A DNA stretch of 14,221 nucleotides from Bacteroidota bacterium (GTDB lineage Bacteria > Bacteroidota > Bacteroidia > Chitinophagales > Saprospiraceae), in NCBI GenBank assembly GCA_024277695.1, contig JAJRUR010000079.1, positions 1 to 14,221 on the forward strand, read 5' to 3'. Made by a program: the position numbers and the translations under genes. The notes beneath the pieces were generated by a model. It was not told where the DNA came from. It searched no databases and was given only the letters and a program-made list of their open reading frames with translations. Below are positions 7,358 to 14,221 of the stretch, piece after piece (position 1 is the first letter of the stretch; every line of letters starts with the position of its first letter).

Positions 7358-7903
7358 ATGGTAAGAGATACACTCGATCAATATGATAAAATACTAGCTA
7401 ACTGCAAGGATTTGCTCCTGGCAAAGCATCGCGATTACGGGTCTTCTTGGCGCATTCTCAGACCATCATCCTTGACCGATCAGCTCTATATCAAAGCTAG
7501 CCGGATCCGTCAGATCGAAGAGTCCGGCATCCAAAAAGTCGAGGATCCTGTAGAGGACGAGTACAGGGGATTGATCAACTATTGCATTCTAGCTATCATT
7601 CAGTTGACTCTTGGGTCATATGAGGACTTGGATATATCTACCGAACAACTGAATAAACACTTTGACAGAGAGGTCAATATAACGCGAGATCTGCTTGAAG
7701 CCAAAAACCATGATTATGGTGAGATATGGCGTGAGATGCGTGTGAGCTCCTATACAGACTTGATCTTGATGAAGCTTTTGCGCATCAAAAGTATCGAAGA
7801 TAATGATGGTGTAACCGAAGTATCTGAAGGTCTCCCGGCCAATTATCGCGATATCATCAATTATTCTGTTTTTGCATTAATAAAATTATCCGAAAAGAAG
7901 TAA
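7358..7903 (+). CDS. DUF1599 protein with two tandem copies of the domain
   Basis: The protein is 181 residues long from the ATG at 7358; an in-frame TTG at 7337 is rejected because it lies inside a -7 promoter box. The protein is an internal duplication. Copy one (about 12-84) has AKHRDYGSSWRILRPSSLTD, LYIKASRIRQIE and YRGLINYCILAIIQL. Copy two (about 104-177) has AKNHDYGEIWREMRVSSYTD, LMKLLRIKSIE and YRDIINYSVFALIKL. The repeated HDYG, W-R, LTD/YTD and INY positions are probably functional. DUF1599 has no established biochemical role; it is all-helical by appearance and cytoplasmic. In Bacteroidota it is usually paired, as here, with a BT_3928-type gene, which starts three bases after its stop codon, so the two are almost certainly cotranscribed. 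Confidence 0.88.
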   Translation: MVRDTLDQYDKILANCKDLLLAKHRDYGSSWRILRPSSLTDQLYIKASRIRQIEESGIQKVEDPVEDEYRGLINYCILAIIQLTLGSYEDLDISTEQLNKHFDREVNITRDLLEAKNHDYGEIWREMRVSSYTDLILMKLLRIKSIEDNDGVTEVSEGLPANYRDIINYSVFALIKLSEKK

Positions 7904-7906
7904 AAT

Positions 7907-9385
7907 ATGAGTTTATTCCAGTTGATTTTATATGTTTCTATCGCAGGTTTGATATGTACTTTTGCCACGTATTTTGTGCTAAAAAACAAAGACAGCTTTA
8001 TAATTTCTTTTTTACAAAATACAGTAGGAATACTTTTCTTGTTTTCAGGGTGGGTCAAGGCGATCGATCCGATGGGGACAGCTTTCAAAATGAAAGACTA
8101 CTTTGGAGAGTTTCAGTCTGCCTTTGAGCATTCGGCTATGTCGTTTATGTCGGGTATATTCCCTTGGATGAGTAGGCATGCTATTGCTTTTTCGGTGGCG
8201 ATGATCGTTTTCGAAATGTTGCTCGGTCTAGCCCTAATCATCGGATGGAGGCGCAAACTGACCGCTTGGTTATTTACGCTGTTAGTGATATTTTTCGCCA
8301 TCCTGACCGGATATACATTTTTGACCGGTTATGTACCTCGGGACAATTACTTTTTTCAGTTTTCAGCTTGGTCTTCTGCTTTTGACCCCAACAATATGCG
8401 TGTAACGGATTGTGGTTGTTTCGGAGACTTTATAAAATTAGATCCTAGAGTATCTTTTATGAAAGATTTGGTACTACTGGTACCGGGCGTGTTGTTCATT
8501 CTGTTTGCCAAAAAAGCGCATAAGCTATTGAGCAAAAAGATGAGGAACACTGTGATGCTACTAACTGCCTTGGGTCTACTGTTTTATTGCTTTAGTAATT
8601 ATGTATGGGATCTGCCGCATATCGACTTTAGACCTTTCAAAGAAGGTGTCAATATCCGTGAGCAAAAACAATTGGAAGAACAGGCGATGGCCAATGTGCA
8701 GATATTAGGTTGGGAGATGATCAATACCAATACAGAAGAAACTGTCAAAGTCATGAATCCTAAGTATTCTGAAGTCATTAAGGACTACCCCAAAGAAAAA
8801 GGATGGGCAGTGAAAGGACAGGTTCAATCCGAACCTACAATAAAATCAACCAAAATCAGTGAGTTTGATGTTTCGGATATCGACGGCAATGAACAAATCG
8901 AAGATTTGCTCCATGATCCCAATTATCGCTTTTGGGTTATCAATTATAAACTCCCGTTTGAAGAAGTGACTCAACAAGTAAGCTATAGAGATAGCCTATT
9001 TATCTCGGATACCTTAGCAGATGGTAAAATCACCAAGCACTTGGACAAAATCGTCACTAAAACAAAAGAGCAAACAAGCTACGTATGGGATGATGACTTT
9101 GTCCAAGATCATCTTAGGATTAAGCCCGTGGTGGATGCAGCGGCCCAGGATAATATCGGTACCACCGCTATAATTAAGGTGAGTCCTCCGGAACTCATGC
9201 AGAGCTATCGCGATGCGATGAATATGGATCTCCAAGTGTATAAGGCAGATGATATCCTACTTAAGACTATCATTCGATCCAATCCCGGATTGCTCTTGGT
9301 AAAAGATGGACAAATCATCAAAAAATGGCACAAATCCAAAATTCCTAGCTATACGGATATCAAATCCAAGTATCTACAAAAGTGA
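7907..9385 (+). CDS. BT_3928-family DoxX/MauE-like membrane protein with C-terminal thioredoxin-like region
   Basis: The 492-residue protein has about six transmembrane segments (near 5-25, 33-52, 91-114, 119-142, 186-202, 213-234). They include the DoxX/MauE-type features SGWVKAIDPMGTAFKMKDY (47-65) and the cysteine motif DCGCFG (168-173; C169, C171). A soluble region of some 255 residues follows. Its last 110 residues look thioredoxin-like (GTTAIIKVS, then PGLLLVKDGQIIKKWHKSKIP) but lack a CxxC pair. The family is thought to take part in membrane redox or thiol chemistry; no activity is proven. Members I recall are about 360-390 residues, so this one seems to carry an insertion around 290-390, rich in charged residues. 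Translation is likely coupled to the DUF1599 gene. The usual downstream neighbour, triosephosphate isomerase, is absent here. Confidence 0.85.
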   Translation: MSLFQLILYVSIAGLICTFATYFVLKNKDSFIISFLQNTVGILFLFSGWVKAIDPMGTAFKMKDYFGEFQSAFEHSAMSFMSGIFPWMSRHAIAFSVAMIVFEMLLGLALIIGWRRKLTAWLFTLLVIFFAILTGYTFLTGYVPRDNYFFQFSAWSSAFDPNNMRVTDCGCFGDFIKLDPRVSFMKDLVLLVPGVLFILFAKKAHKLLSKKMRNTVMLLTALGLLFYCFSNYVWDLPHIDFRPFKEGVNIREQKQLEEQAMANVQILGWEMINTNTEETVKVMNPKYSEVIKDYPKEKGWAVKGQVQSEPTIKSTKISEFDVSDIDGNEQIEDLLHDPNYRFWVINYKLPFEEVTQQVSYRDSLFISDTLADGKITKHLDKIVTKTKEQTSYVWDDDFVQDHLRIKPVVDAAAQDNIGTTAIIKVSPPELMQSYRDAMNMDLQVYKADDILLKTIIRSNPGLLLVKDGQIIKKWHKSKIPSYTDIKSKYLQK

Positions 9386-9394
9386 TCTTTTATA

Positions 9395-9424
9395 CGGCGG
9401 TTCTCTCAGCATGATGAACCGCTG
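9395..9424 (+). other. Hairpin after the BT_3928-family gene
   Basis: CGGCGGTTC pairs with GAACCGCTG (one G-T pair) around a 12-base loop, starting 10 bases after the stop codon. There is no T-tract after it, so it is not a classical intrinsic terminator. It could end the operon with help, or protect the mRNA 3' end. Two smaller inverted repeats follow: CATCG/CGATG (9442-9456) and TGGCAG/CTGCCA (9469-9483). Confidence 0.5.
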
Positions 9425-9548
9425 CTATATCTCTGATGTGTCATCGTAGAGCGATGTATAAATATGGGTGGCAGACCCTGCCAAGGAATAGCTTATAAAA
9501 ATTATATAAAAAAAATCCATATATATAGGAAAATATAATATGTATGAT

Positions 9549-9556
9549 TATATTTG
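9549..9556 (+). promoter_or_regulatory. Promoter -7 box immediately before folD
   Basis: TATATTTG, a perfect TAnnTTTG match followed by CA, ends five bases before the folD ATG at 9561. Transcription would therefore start at or very near the A of ATG, giving a leaderless or nearly leaderless mRNA. This also argues against the in-frame ATG at 9540, which lies upstream of the box. Confidence 0.6.
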
Positions 9557-9560
9557 CACT

Positions 9561-10442
9561 ATGGAACTTCTAGACGGTAAACAACTCTCAAAAATACTCA
9601 AATCGGAAATCAAGCAGGAAGTAGAAAAAATCATGGCCAAGGGGGAGCGAGCACCACATCTGGCAGCTATTCTAGTCGGCAATAATCCTGCAAGCCAATC
9701 TTATGTACGGAGTAAAGTACGCTCCTGCGATGAAGTAGGATTCAGATCGACGCTGCTACATTTAGAAGAAAATATTACGGAAAAAGAATTGCTCGAAGTC
9801 GTAGAGCGATGCAACACTGATCCTGAGCTGGATGGATTTATCGTCCAACTACCCCTACCGGATCATATCAATGAACAACGCATCAATCTAGCAATTAACT
9901 ATAAAAAAGATGTGGATGGTTTTCATCCCGTTAATTTCGGTCGAATGGTACAAGGGTTGCCGGCGTTTTTGCCGGCAACACCTTTCGGTATCTTGATGAT
10001 GCTCGACAGGTACCATATCGAAACCGAAGGAAAAAACTGTGTCGTAATAGGACGTAGTAATATCGTAGGCCAACCGATGAGTATTTTGCTCAGCCGCAAG
10101 GCGTATCCCGGTAACTGTACAGTTACATTGGCACACAGTCGGACTAAGAATTTGAGCGAAATTACACGCAAAGCAGACATCATCGTAGCGGCAATCGGAC
10201 GCCCGAATTATCTAAAAGCAGATATGGTCTCCGAGGGAGTCGTTGTCATTGATGTGGGAATCAATCGAGTTGAGGACGCAAGTCGAAAACGGGGATATCG
10301 CTTAGTGGGGGATGTTGACTTTGAAAATGTAGCTCCAAAATGCAGCCATATTACACCCGTACCCGGAGGTGTCGGGCCCTTGACAGTCACCGGATTATTG
10401 CTCAATACACTCAAATCCTATAATAAAGAGGTGTATATTTGA
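9561..10442 (+). CDS. folD: Bifunctional methylenetetrahydrofolate dehydrogenase / methenyltetrahydrofolate cyclohydrolase
   Basis: FolD interconverts 5,10-methylene-, methenyl- and 10-formyl-tetrahydrofolate with NADP, supplying one-carbon units for purine and formyl-Met-tRNA synthesis in the cytoplasm. From the ATG at 9561 the protein is 293 residues, normal for FolD. The active-site set is complete: Y48 and K52 (SYVRSK), Q96 (GFIVQLPLP) and D119 (KKDVDGFHP), offset by two from E. coli K54/Q98/D121. The nucleotide-binding GRSNIVGQP (164-172) and the signature PVPGGVGPLTVTG near 266 are present. The in-frame ATG at 9540 adds seven residues but lies before the promoter box. The next gene begins three bases after the stop codon, and prmA follows, so this is the head of a probable three-gene operon. 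Confidence 0.95.
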   Translation: MELLDGKQLSKILKSEIKQEVEKIMAKGERAPHLAAILVGNNPASQSYVRSKVRSCDEVGFRSTLLHLEENITEKELLEVVERCNTDPELDGFIVQLPLPDHINEQRINLAINYKKDVDGFHPVNFGRMVQGLPAFLPATPFGILMMLDRYHIETEGKNCVVIGRSNIVGQPMSILLSRKAYPGNCTVTLAHSRTKNLSEITRKADIIVAAIGRPNYLKADMVSEGVVVIDVGINRVEDASRKRGYRLVGDVDFENVAPKCSHITPVPGGVGPLTVTGLLLNTLKSYNKEVYI

Positions 10443-10445
10443 TGC

Positions 10446-10867
10446 ATGTATCGCATCCAAGGAAAACTCGAATGGATCCATCGATTATGTGACCTGTCAG
10501 AGTCACTCTCAGATGAAAAACTACAAAAACCATGTCTGTATATAACGGAGCTACAATTAGTCAGCATATGAGGCATATCTATGACTTTAATAGCTTATGC
10601 CGTAATGCAGCTTCTCGTCAAATAGACTACTGTAAGCGCAATAGAAATCCTAACATCGAGCAGTTCACACAGAGCAGTTTAAATGCTTTCATGGCTTTAG
10701 AGCCAATGCTTCATCAAATGCATGAAGAGGATATAGTACAGGTCATTTCAGATTTTTCGACGGACCCTCAAGTAAGCCGAAAGGCGGTGTCCTTTACATT
10801 GGGTTGCGAAGTTGACCCCAATTTGGGCAAGGCTCCCTCGACTGTCAAATACGAGCGAAGTTTATGA
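10446..10867 (+). pseudogene. DinB-like small protein gene, frameshifted near the N-terminus
   Basis: An ATG at 10446, three bases after folD, opens a frame whose first 29 or so residues (MYRIQGKLEWIHRL..., LSDEKLQKP) resemble the first helix of small DinB-like proteins of Bacteroidota; it stops at 10569-10571. The rest of the likeness lies one frame back: an ORF open from 10517 (first ATG 10532) gives SQHMRHIYDFNSLC, IDYCKRNRNPNIEQ and, at the end, GKAPSTVKYERSL, stopping at 10867. The frames join at an A5 run (10525-10529); one more A would restore a single product of about 140 residues. The C-terminal half also lacks the HH metal-site segment I expect in the family. The 3' end overlaps prmA by ATGA, so it may still be translated. 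Alternatives are a sequencing error, ribosomal frameshifting, or a genuine 111-residue protein from 10532. Family assignment is from memory. Confidence 0.55.
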
Positions 10868-11667
10868 ATGTCATCGAAGTCAAAATCGATGCTGCTTTGC
10901 TGGAAGATTTTGTTCAGATATGTGCATCTTGGCCACTGGAGGGTATTTGGGAAGAAAAAGAAGATACGCTGAAGTTATTTGTGTTAGAAAGACAAACAGA
11001 GAATATCGTGAGCAAGTTGGAGGCATTGGGTATCTCTTTTCGGATCGAGATGCTTGAAGACAAAAATTGGAATGCAGAATGGGAGTCCAAATTTGATATC
11101 GTGCGCGTAGGTGATTTTTGCTTGATCTATGCTCCATTTCACAATGTAAGAGCTGAGGCGCGCCACAATATCTTGATGCAGCCCAAAATGGCATTTGGCA
11201 CAGGACATCACGAAACGACCTACATGATGATCGAAAGGATGTCTTCTTTGGACTTTGATCAACGTCGTGTTTTTGATTATGGATGTGGTACGGGTATTCT
11301 GTCTATTTTGGCAGAAAAGATGGGTGCATCCGAAGTGTTTGCTCTTGATCATGAAGAGCCGGCTTTTGCCAATAGCATAGAAAATGCAGAGATCAACGAT
11401 TGCAATCATATAGCTGTACATCTAGGGACATTGGAGCAAGTAACAGACCAATGCTTTGATATCATTCTAGCCAATATCAATTATGCCGTGCTCAGGCAAA
11501 GCGCTGACCAACTTCTAAAACTGGCTAAGGATAATTCCGTCCTCCTGTTGTCAGGTATTCTTCAGAGTCAGACAGAAGAAATAATAGATCAATATACGCA
11601 AGCCGGTTGGAAATTTGTTAATAAAATACAAAAAGGGGAGTGGAGTTGTATTAGCTTGCACCGATAA
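10864..11667 (+). CDS. prmA: Ribosomal protein L11 methyltransferase
   Basis: PrmA trimethylates ribosomal protein L11 using S-adenosylmethionine in the cytoplasm. The 267-residue protein shows an N-terminal substrate-recognition domain (about 1-60), the linker motif NWNAEWE (68-74), the family signature FGTGHHETT (111-119), the SAM-binding DYGCGTGILSI from 138, an acidic LDHEEP (161-166) at the end of strand two, and ANINYAVL (203-210) in the active-site position. All are expected for PrmA. The length is somewhat short of the E. coli enzyme (293), as is common in this phylum. The ATG at 10864 overlaps the preceding stop codon in an ATGA, indicating translational coupling with the folD operon. 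Confidence 0.93.
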   Translation: MNVIEVKIDAALLEDFVQICASWPLEGIWEEKEDTLKLFVLERQTENIVSKLEALGISFRIEMLEDKNWNAEWESKFDIVRVGDFCLIYAPFHNVRAEARHNILMQPKMAFGTGHHETTYMMIERMSSLDFDQRRVFDYGCGTGILSILAEKMGASEVFALDHEEPAFANSIENAEINDCNHIAVHLGTLEQVTDQCFDIILANINYAVLRQSADQLLKLAKDNSVLLLSGILQSQTEEIIDQYTQAGWKFVNKIQKGEWSCISLHR

Positions 11668-11741
11668 CAGCATAAGTGCTAAATATATATCAAAAATCAA
11701 AAAACAATGCCTACATTTACCGAAGACAAAGACGCTGAATT

Positions 11742-13898
11742 ATGAAAAAACTATGTATTTCTTTTTGTATTGTATTTACTATCCTGTCATGTCGTACCAA
11801 TAAAGTCGAGCAAGGTGCAGAAACTATAAAAGCTACTATGTCTGTAAAACAATTGAAATACCCCATAACGCGTGAGGATGATATCGTTGAAGATTATCAC
11901 GGTACGCAAATCTCTGATCCCTATCGATGGCTAGAAGACGATAATAGCGCAGAAACTAAGGCTTGGGTTAAGGAGCAAAACAAGGTAACATTTGGGTACT
12001 TACAGCAATTGCCCGGAAGAACTTATCTAAAAAATCGACTGACTACCTTATGGGATTATGAAAAATACGGCACGCCCTTCAAAGAAGGTGGACGATACTA
12101 TTATTTCAAAAATGACGGACTGCAAAATCAATATGTTCTCTATGGAGCTGATAGTCCAAAAGAGGTAGGAGAAGTCGTACTGGACCCCAATAAGTTTTCA
12201 GACGACGGTACCGCCTCTTTGGGAGGAATGGCATTCAATAAAACAGGTGACAAACTCGCCTATATGGTTTCCGAAGGAGGTTCCGACTGGCGCACTATTT
12301 ATGTAAAAGATATAAATACGGGCAAACAATATAGTGACAAGGTAGAATGGGTCAAATTTTCCGGCGTTTCATGGCGTGGTGAAGGTTTTTATTATTCGAG
12401 ATATCCTGAACCCAAAGAAGGAGATGAACTATCTGCAGCTAATGCTTTTCACAGTTTGTATTATCATCGGTTGGGTACTGACCAAGCTCAAGATGAATTG
12501 ATCTATATGGATGAGCAGCATCCCCAGCGCAATGTCTATGCCGTCACTACTGAAGATGAACGTTTTTTGGTATTGAGCATGTCCGCTTCTACCAGTGGCA
12601 ATGCACTTTCATTTATCGATCTGAAAAATAATCCATCAAAACTTATTGCTCTGGTAGAAGGATTTGATAGTGACTATAATTTTATTGAAAATATTGGAGA
12701 TTATTTACTCGTACGTACCAATGATGACGCACCAAACCAAAAAGTTATTCGTATCGATACCAAAAACCCAACACGAACACATTGGCAAACTTTGATTCCC
12801 GAATCAGAAAACCCCTTACGCGGGATTGCTATCGTCGGTGGAAAAATATTCGCTTCTTATATGCACAATGCCAGTAGCCAAATTAAGGTTTTTGATCTGG
12901 AGGGTAATTATATTCAAGAACTCCAATTGCCAGGGATAGGCTCTGTCGGAGGAGTTAGTGGTAAAAAAGAAGACAAAACCGGATTTTTTACTTTTACTTC
13001 ATTTACACAACCCTCTACTATATATAAACTCCGTACGGAAGATCTGAGTTATGAGATATTCAGAAAGCCATCTGTAGATTTTGATTCGGATGCTTATCAT
13101 ACGGAGCAGATATGGTATGAGAGCAAGGATGGCACAAAGGTGCCTATGTTCGTCACTAAAAAGAAAGGCCTAAAGCTCGATGGCAAGCGTCCCACATTAC
13201 TCTATGGCTATGGCGGTTTTGATATACCGATTACCCCGTCCTTTTCACTGACTAGAGTACCTTTATTAGAAAACGGAGGCATCTACGTAGTTGCCAATAT
13301 CCGTGGTGGAGGTGAGTTTGGGTCGGAATGGCACAAAGCGGGCACATTGGAGCGCAAACAAAATGTATTTGACGACTTCATAGCTGCTGCCGAATATTTG
13401 ATAGCGCATGGATATACATCTCCCAAGCACTTGGCTATCGAAGGGGGATCCAATGGAGGCCTGTTGGTAGGAGCATGTATGACGCAGCGTCCGGAACTCT
13501 TTGCGGTAGCTTTTCCGCGAGTAGGTGTATTGGATATGCTCAGATATCATCAGTTTACTATTGGCTGGGCATGGGCTACAGACTACGGTAGGTCAGATGA
13601 TCCTGAAGCATTCAAGTATTTGATAAAATACTCTCCACTGCACAATGTACGCAAGCTAGCTTATCCTGCTACAATGGTGATGACAGCAGACCATGATGAC
13701 CGCGTGGTGCCGGCACATTCATTTAAGTTTGCCGCTACATTACAAAAACAGCATACCGGGCGCAATCCGGTATTGATACGCATCGAAACATCCGCAGGAC
13801 ACGGTGCCGGAAAACCGACAGACAAAATTATACAATCCGCAGTGGATATGCTCTCTTTTTTGTTTTACCATACCGGAGCTACACCGGCAAATGGATAA
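11742..13898 (+). CDS. Prolyl oligopeptidase family (S9A) lipoprotein
   Basis: S9A serine peptidases cleave short peptides after proline. The 718-residue protein starts with a lipoprotein signal (hydrophobic core, lipobox ILSC, C17), so it is probably anchored in the cell envelope facing the periplasm. Residues about 40-440 form the seven-bladed beta-propeller (begins YPITREDDIVEDYHG, ISDPYRWLED). Residues about 490-710 are the alpha/beta-hydrolase domain with the triad S570 (GGSNGG), D652 (ADHDDRVVP) and H687 (AGHGAGKP), plus the substrate-contacting R654. LLYGYGGF and NIRGGGEFG are typical oxyanion-side motifs. Length and motifs are complete. It lies 74 bases after prmA; a 12-codon reading frame (11707-11745) ends in ATGA overlap with its start. 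A hairpin at 13915-13947 follows. Confidence 0.95.
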   Translation: MKKLCISFCIVFTILSCRTNKVEQGAETIKATMSVKQLKYPITREDDIVEDYHGTQISDPYRWLEDDNSAETKAWVKEQNKVTFGYLQQLPGRTYLKNRLTTLWDYEKYGTPFKEGGRYYYFKNDGLQNQYVLYGADSPKEVGEVVLDPNKFSDDGTASLGGMAFNKTGDKLAYMVSEGGSDWRTIYVKDINTGKQYSDKVEWVKFSGVSWRGEGFYYSRYPEPKEGDELSAANAFHSLYYHRLGTDQAQDELIYMDEQHPQRNVYAVTTEDERFLVLSMSASTSGNALSFIDLKNNPSKLIALVEGFDSDYNFIENIGDYLLVRTNDDAPNQKVIRIDTKNPTRTHWQTLIPESENPLRGIAIVGGKIFASYMHNASSQIKVFDLEGNYIQELQLPGIGSVGGVSGKKEDKTGFFTFTSFTQPSTIYKLRTEDLSYEIFRKPSVDFDSDAYHTEQIWYESKDGTKVPMFVTKKKGLKLDGKRPTLLYGYGGFDIPITPSFSLTRVPLLENGGIYVVANIRGGGEFGSEWHKAGTLERKQNVFDDFIAAAEYLIAHGYTSPKHLAIEGGSNGGLLVGACMTQRPELFAVAFPRVGVLDMLRYHQFTIGWAWATDYGRSDDPEAFKYLIKYSPLHNVRKLAYPATMVMTADHDDRVVPAHSFKFAATLQKQHTGRNPVLIRIETSAGHGAGKPTDKIIQSAVDMLSFLFYHTGATPANG

Positions 13899-13914
13899 AT
13901 AGCCAATAAATCGT

Positions 13915-13947
13915 CTGTAGGCTTGCTTCACCACAGTAAGCCTACAG
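13915..13947 (+). terminator. Probable terminator hairpin after the prolyl oligopeptidase gene
   Basis: CTGTAGGCTT pairs perfectly with AAGCCTACAG; three more inner pairs (GCT/AGT, one G-T) leave a seven-base loop. It starts 17 bases after the stop codon. The following bases (CACTGTTTCTTCTGC, then CTTTTTC) are only moderately T-rich, so termination may be incomplete or factor-assisted. The remaining gap up to 14132 shows nothing else I can support. Confidence 0.65.
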
Positions 13948-14132
13948 CACTGTTTCTTCTGCACTTTTTCGTCACAGAGGAGCATATTCCGGAGTTCCAT
14001 TCTTTGTTAAAAAGACCGCATAATCAAACTATCCATCAAACGGGGTTCTACTCCCAAATTTCTAAAAACTTTTAGACCCAAAATAACTCAAGAATCTTAC
14101 CTTTAAGGCTATTATATATGATTAAATTTTCG

Positions 14133-14140
14133 TATTTTTG
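14133..14140 (+). promoter_or_regulatory. Promoter -7 box for gyrA
   Basis: TATTTTTG matches TAnnTTTG and is followed by CA, 28 bases before the gyrA ATG. No clear -33 TTTG is seen at the expected distance. Confidence 0.55.
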
Positions 14141-14167
14141 CACACATTTTAGAAAGAAAATCAGACT

Positions 14168-14221
14168 ATGTCAGAGGACTCAAAAATAGTAAAGATCAAT
14201 ATAGAGGACGAAATGAAATCC
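14168..14221 (+). CDS. gyrA: DNA gyrase subunit A (3' partial, first 18 codons)
   Basis: Only the first 18 residues are in the window: MSEDSKIVKINIEDEMKS. The block INIEDEMKS is the conserved start of Bacteroidota GyrA, which normally continues with the YIDYSMSVIVSRALPDVRDG region. GyrA is the DNA-cleaving subunit of gyrase, which introduces negative supercoils. A ParC-type topoisomerase IV subunit starts differently in this phylum, so GyrA is preferred, though so short a fragment leaves some doubt. The gene has its own -7 box and lies 269 bases after the prolyl oligopeptidase gene. Confidence 0.8.
   Translation, partial: MSEDSKIVKINIEDEMKS

Noticed and set aside
10812..11057. 81-residue plus-strand ORF across the prmA start
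   Set aside because: Out-of-frame shadow of prmA with Cys/Arg-rich low-quality sequence and no recognisable motif.
10984..11421. 145-residue minus-strand ORF under prmA
   Set aside because: Antisense to the PrmA signature motifs; no start context or family likeness.
1..14221. CRISPR array, insertion sequence, prophage, toxin-antitoxin or defence system
   Set aside because: No regularly spaced repeats, transposase motifs, terminal inverted repeats, integrase or nuclease/ATPase genes were seen; the content is mainly conserved chromosomal genes.

Overview
The window looks like a chromosomal segment of a Bacteroidota bacterium, most likely from the Saprospiria/Lewinella-like branch. The evidence is a type IX secretion (T9SS) C-terminal sorting domain on a multidomain surface protein, BshB1 of the bacillithiol pathway, a DUF1599 / BT_3928-family DoxX gene pair, lipoprotein signals, a general lack of strong Shine-Dalgarno sequences, and several promoter -7 boxes of the TAnnTTTGCA type used by the Bacteroidota primary sigma factor. 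The sequence is fairly AT-rich. The branch below phylum level is inferred.

Layout. Positions 1-1862 hold the 3' part of a large secreted protein (Ig/HYR-like modules, carboxypeptidase-regulatory-like domain, dockerin, cohesin-like domain, T9SS sorting tail), closed by a strong terminator. A minus-strand SUI1/YciH translation factor gene (2099-2455) is divergent from murQ (etherase for N-acetylmuramic acid 6-phosphate) and a YdjM-family membrane protein. Next come a FabH-type ketoacyl-ACP synthase and bshB1 (4852-6678), then a promoter and a small lipoprotein of unknown function (6770-7285). The tightly linked DUF1599 and BT_3928-family genes follow (7358-9385). After a hairpin-rich gap comes a probable operon: folD, a frameshifted DinB-like gene, and prmA (9561-11667). 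A lipoprotein prolyl oligopeptidase (11742-13898) ends at a hairpin, and the first 18 codons of gyrA close the window.

Most genes are housekeeping: cell-wall recycling, fatty-acid initiation, low-molecular-weight thiol synthesis, one-carbon metabolism, ribosomal protein methylation, peptide hydrolysis and DNA topology. I see no CRISPR array, mobile element, tRNA, rRNA or defence island, and no clearly new multi-gene system. The points most worth a second look are the DinB-like gene broken at an A5 run, a G8 tract inside a lipoprotein gene, the DUF1599/BT_3928 pair with an enlarged second partner, a likely leaderless folD transcript, and a cluster of inverted repeats before folD.
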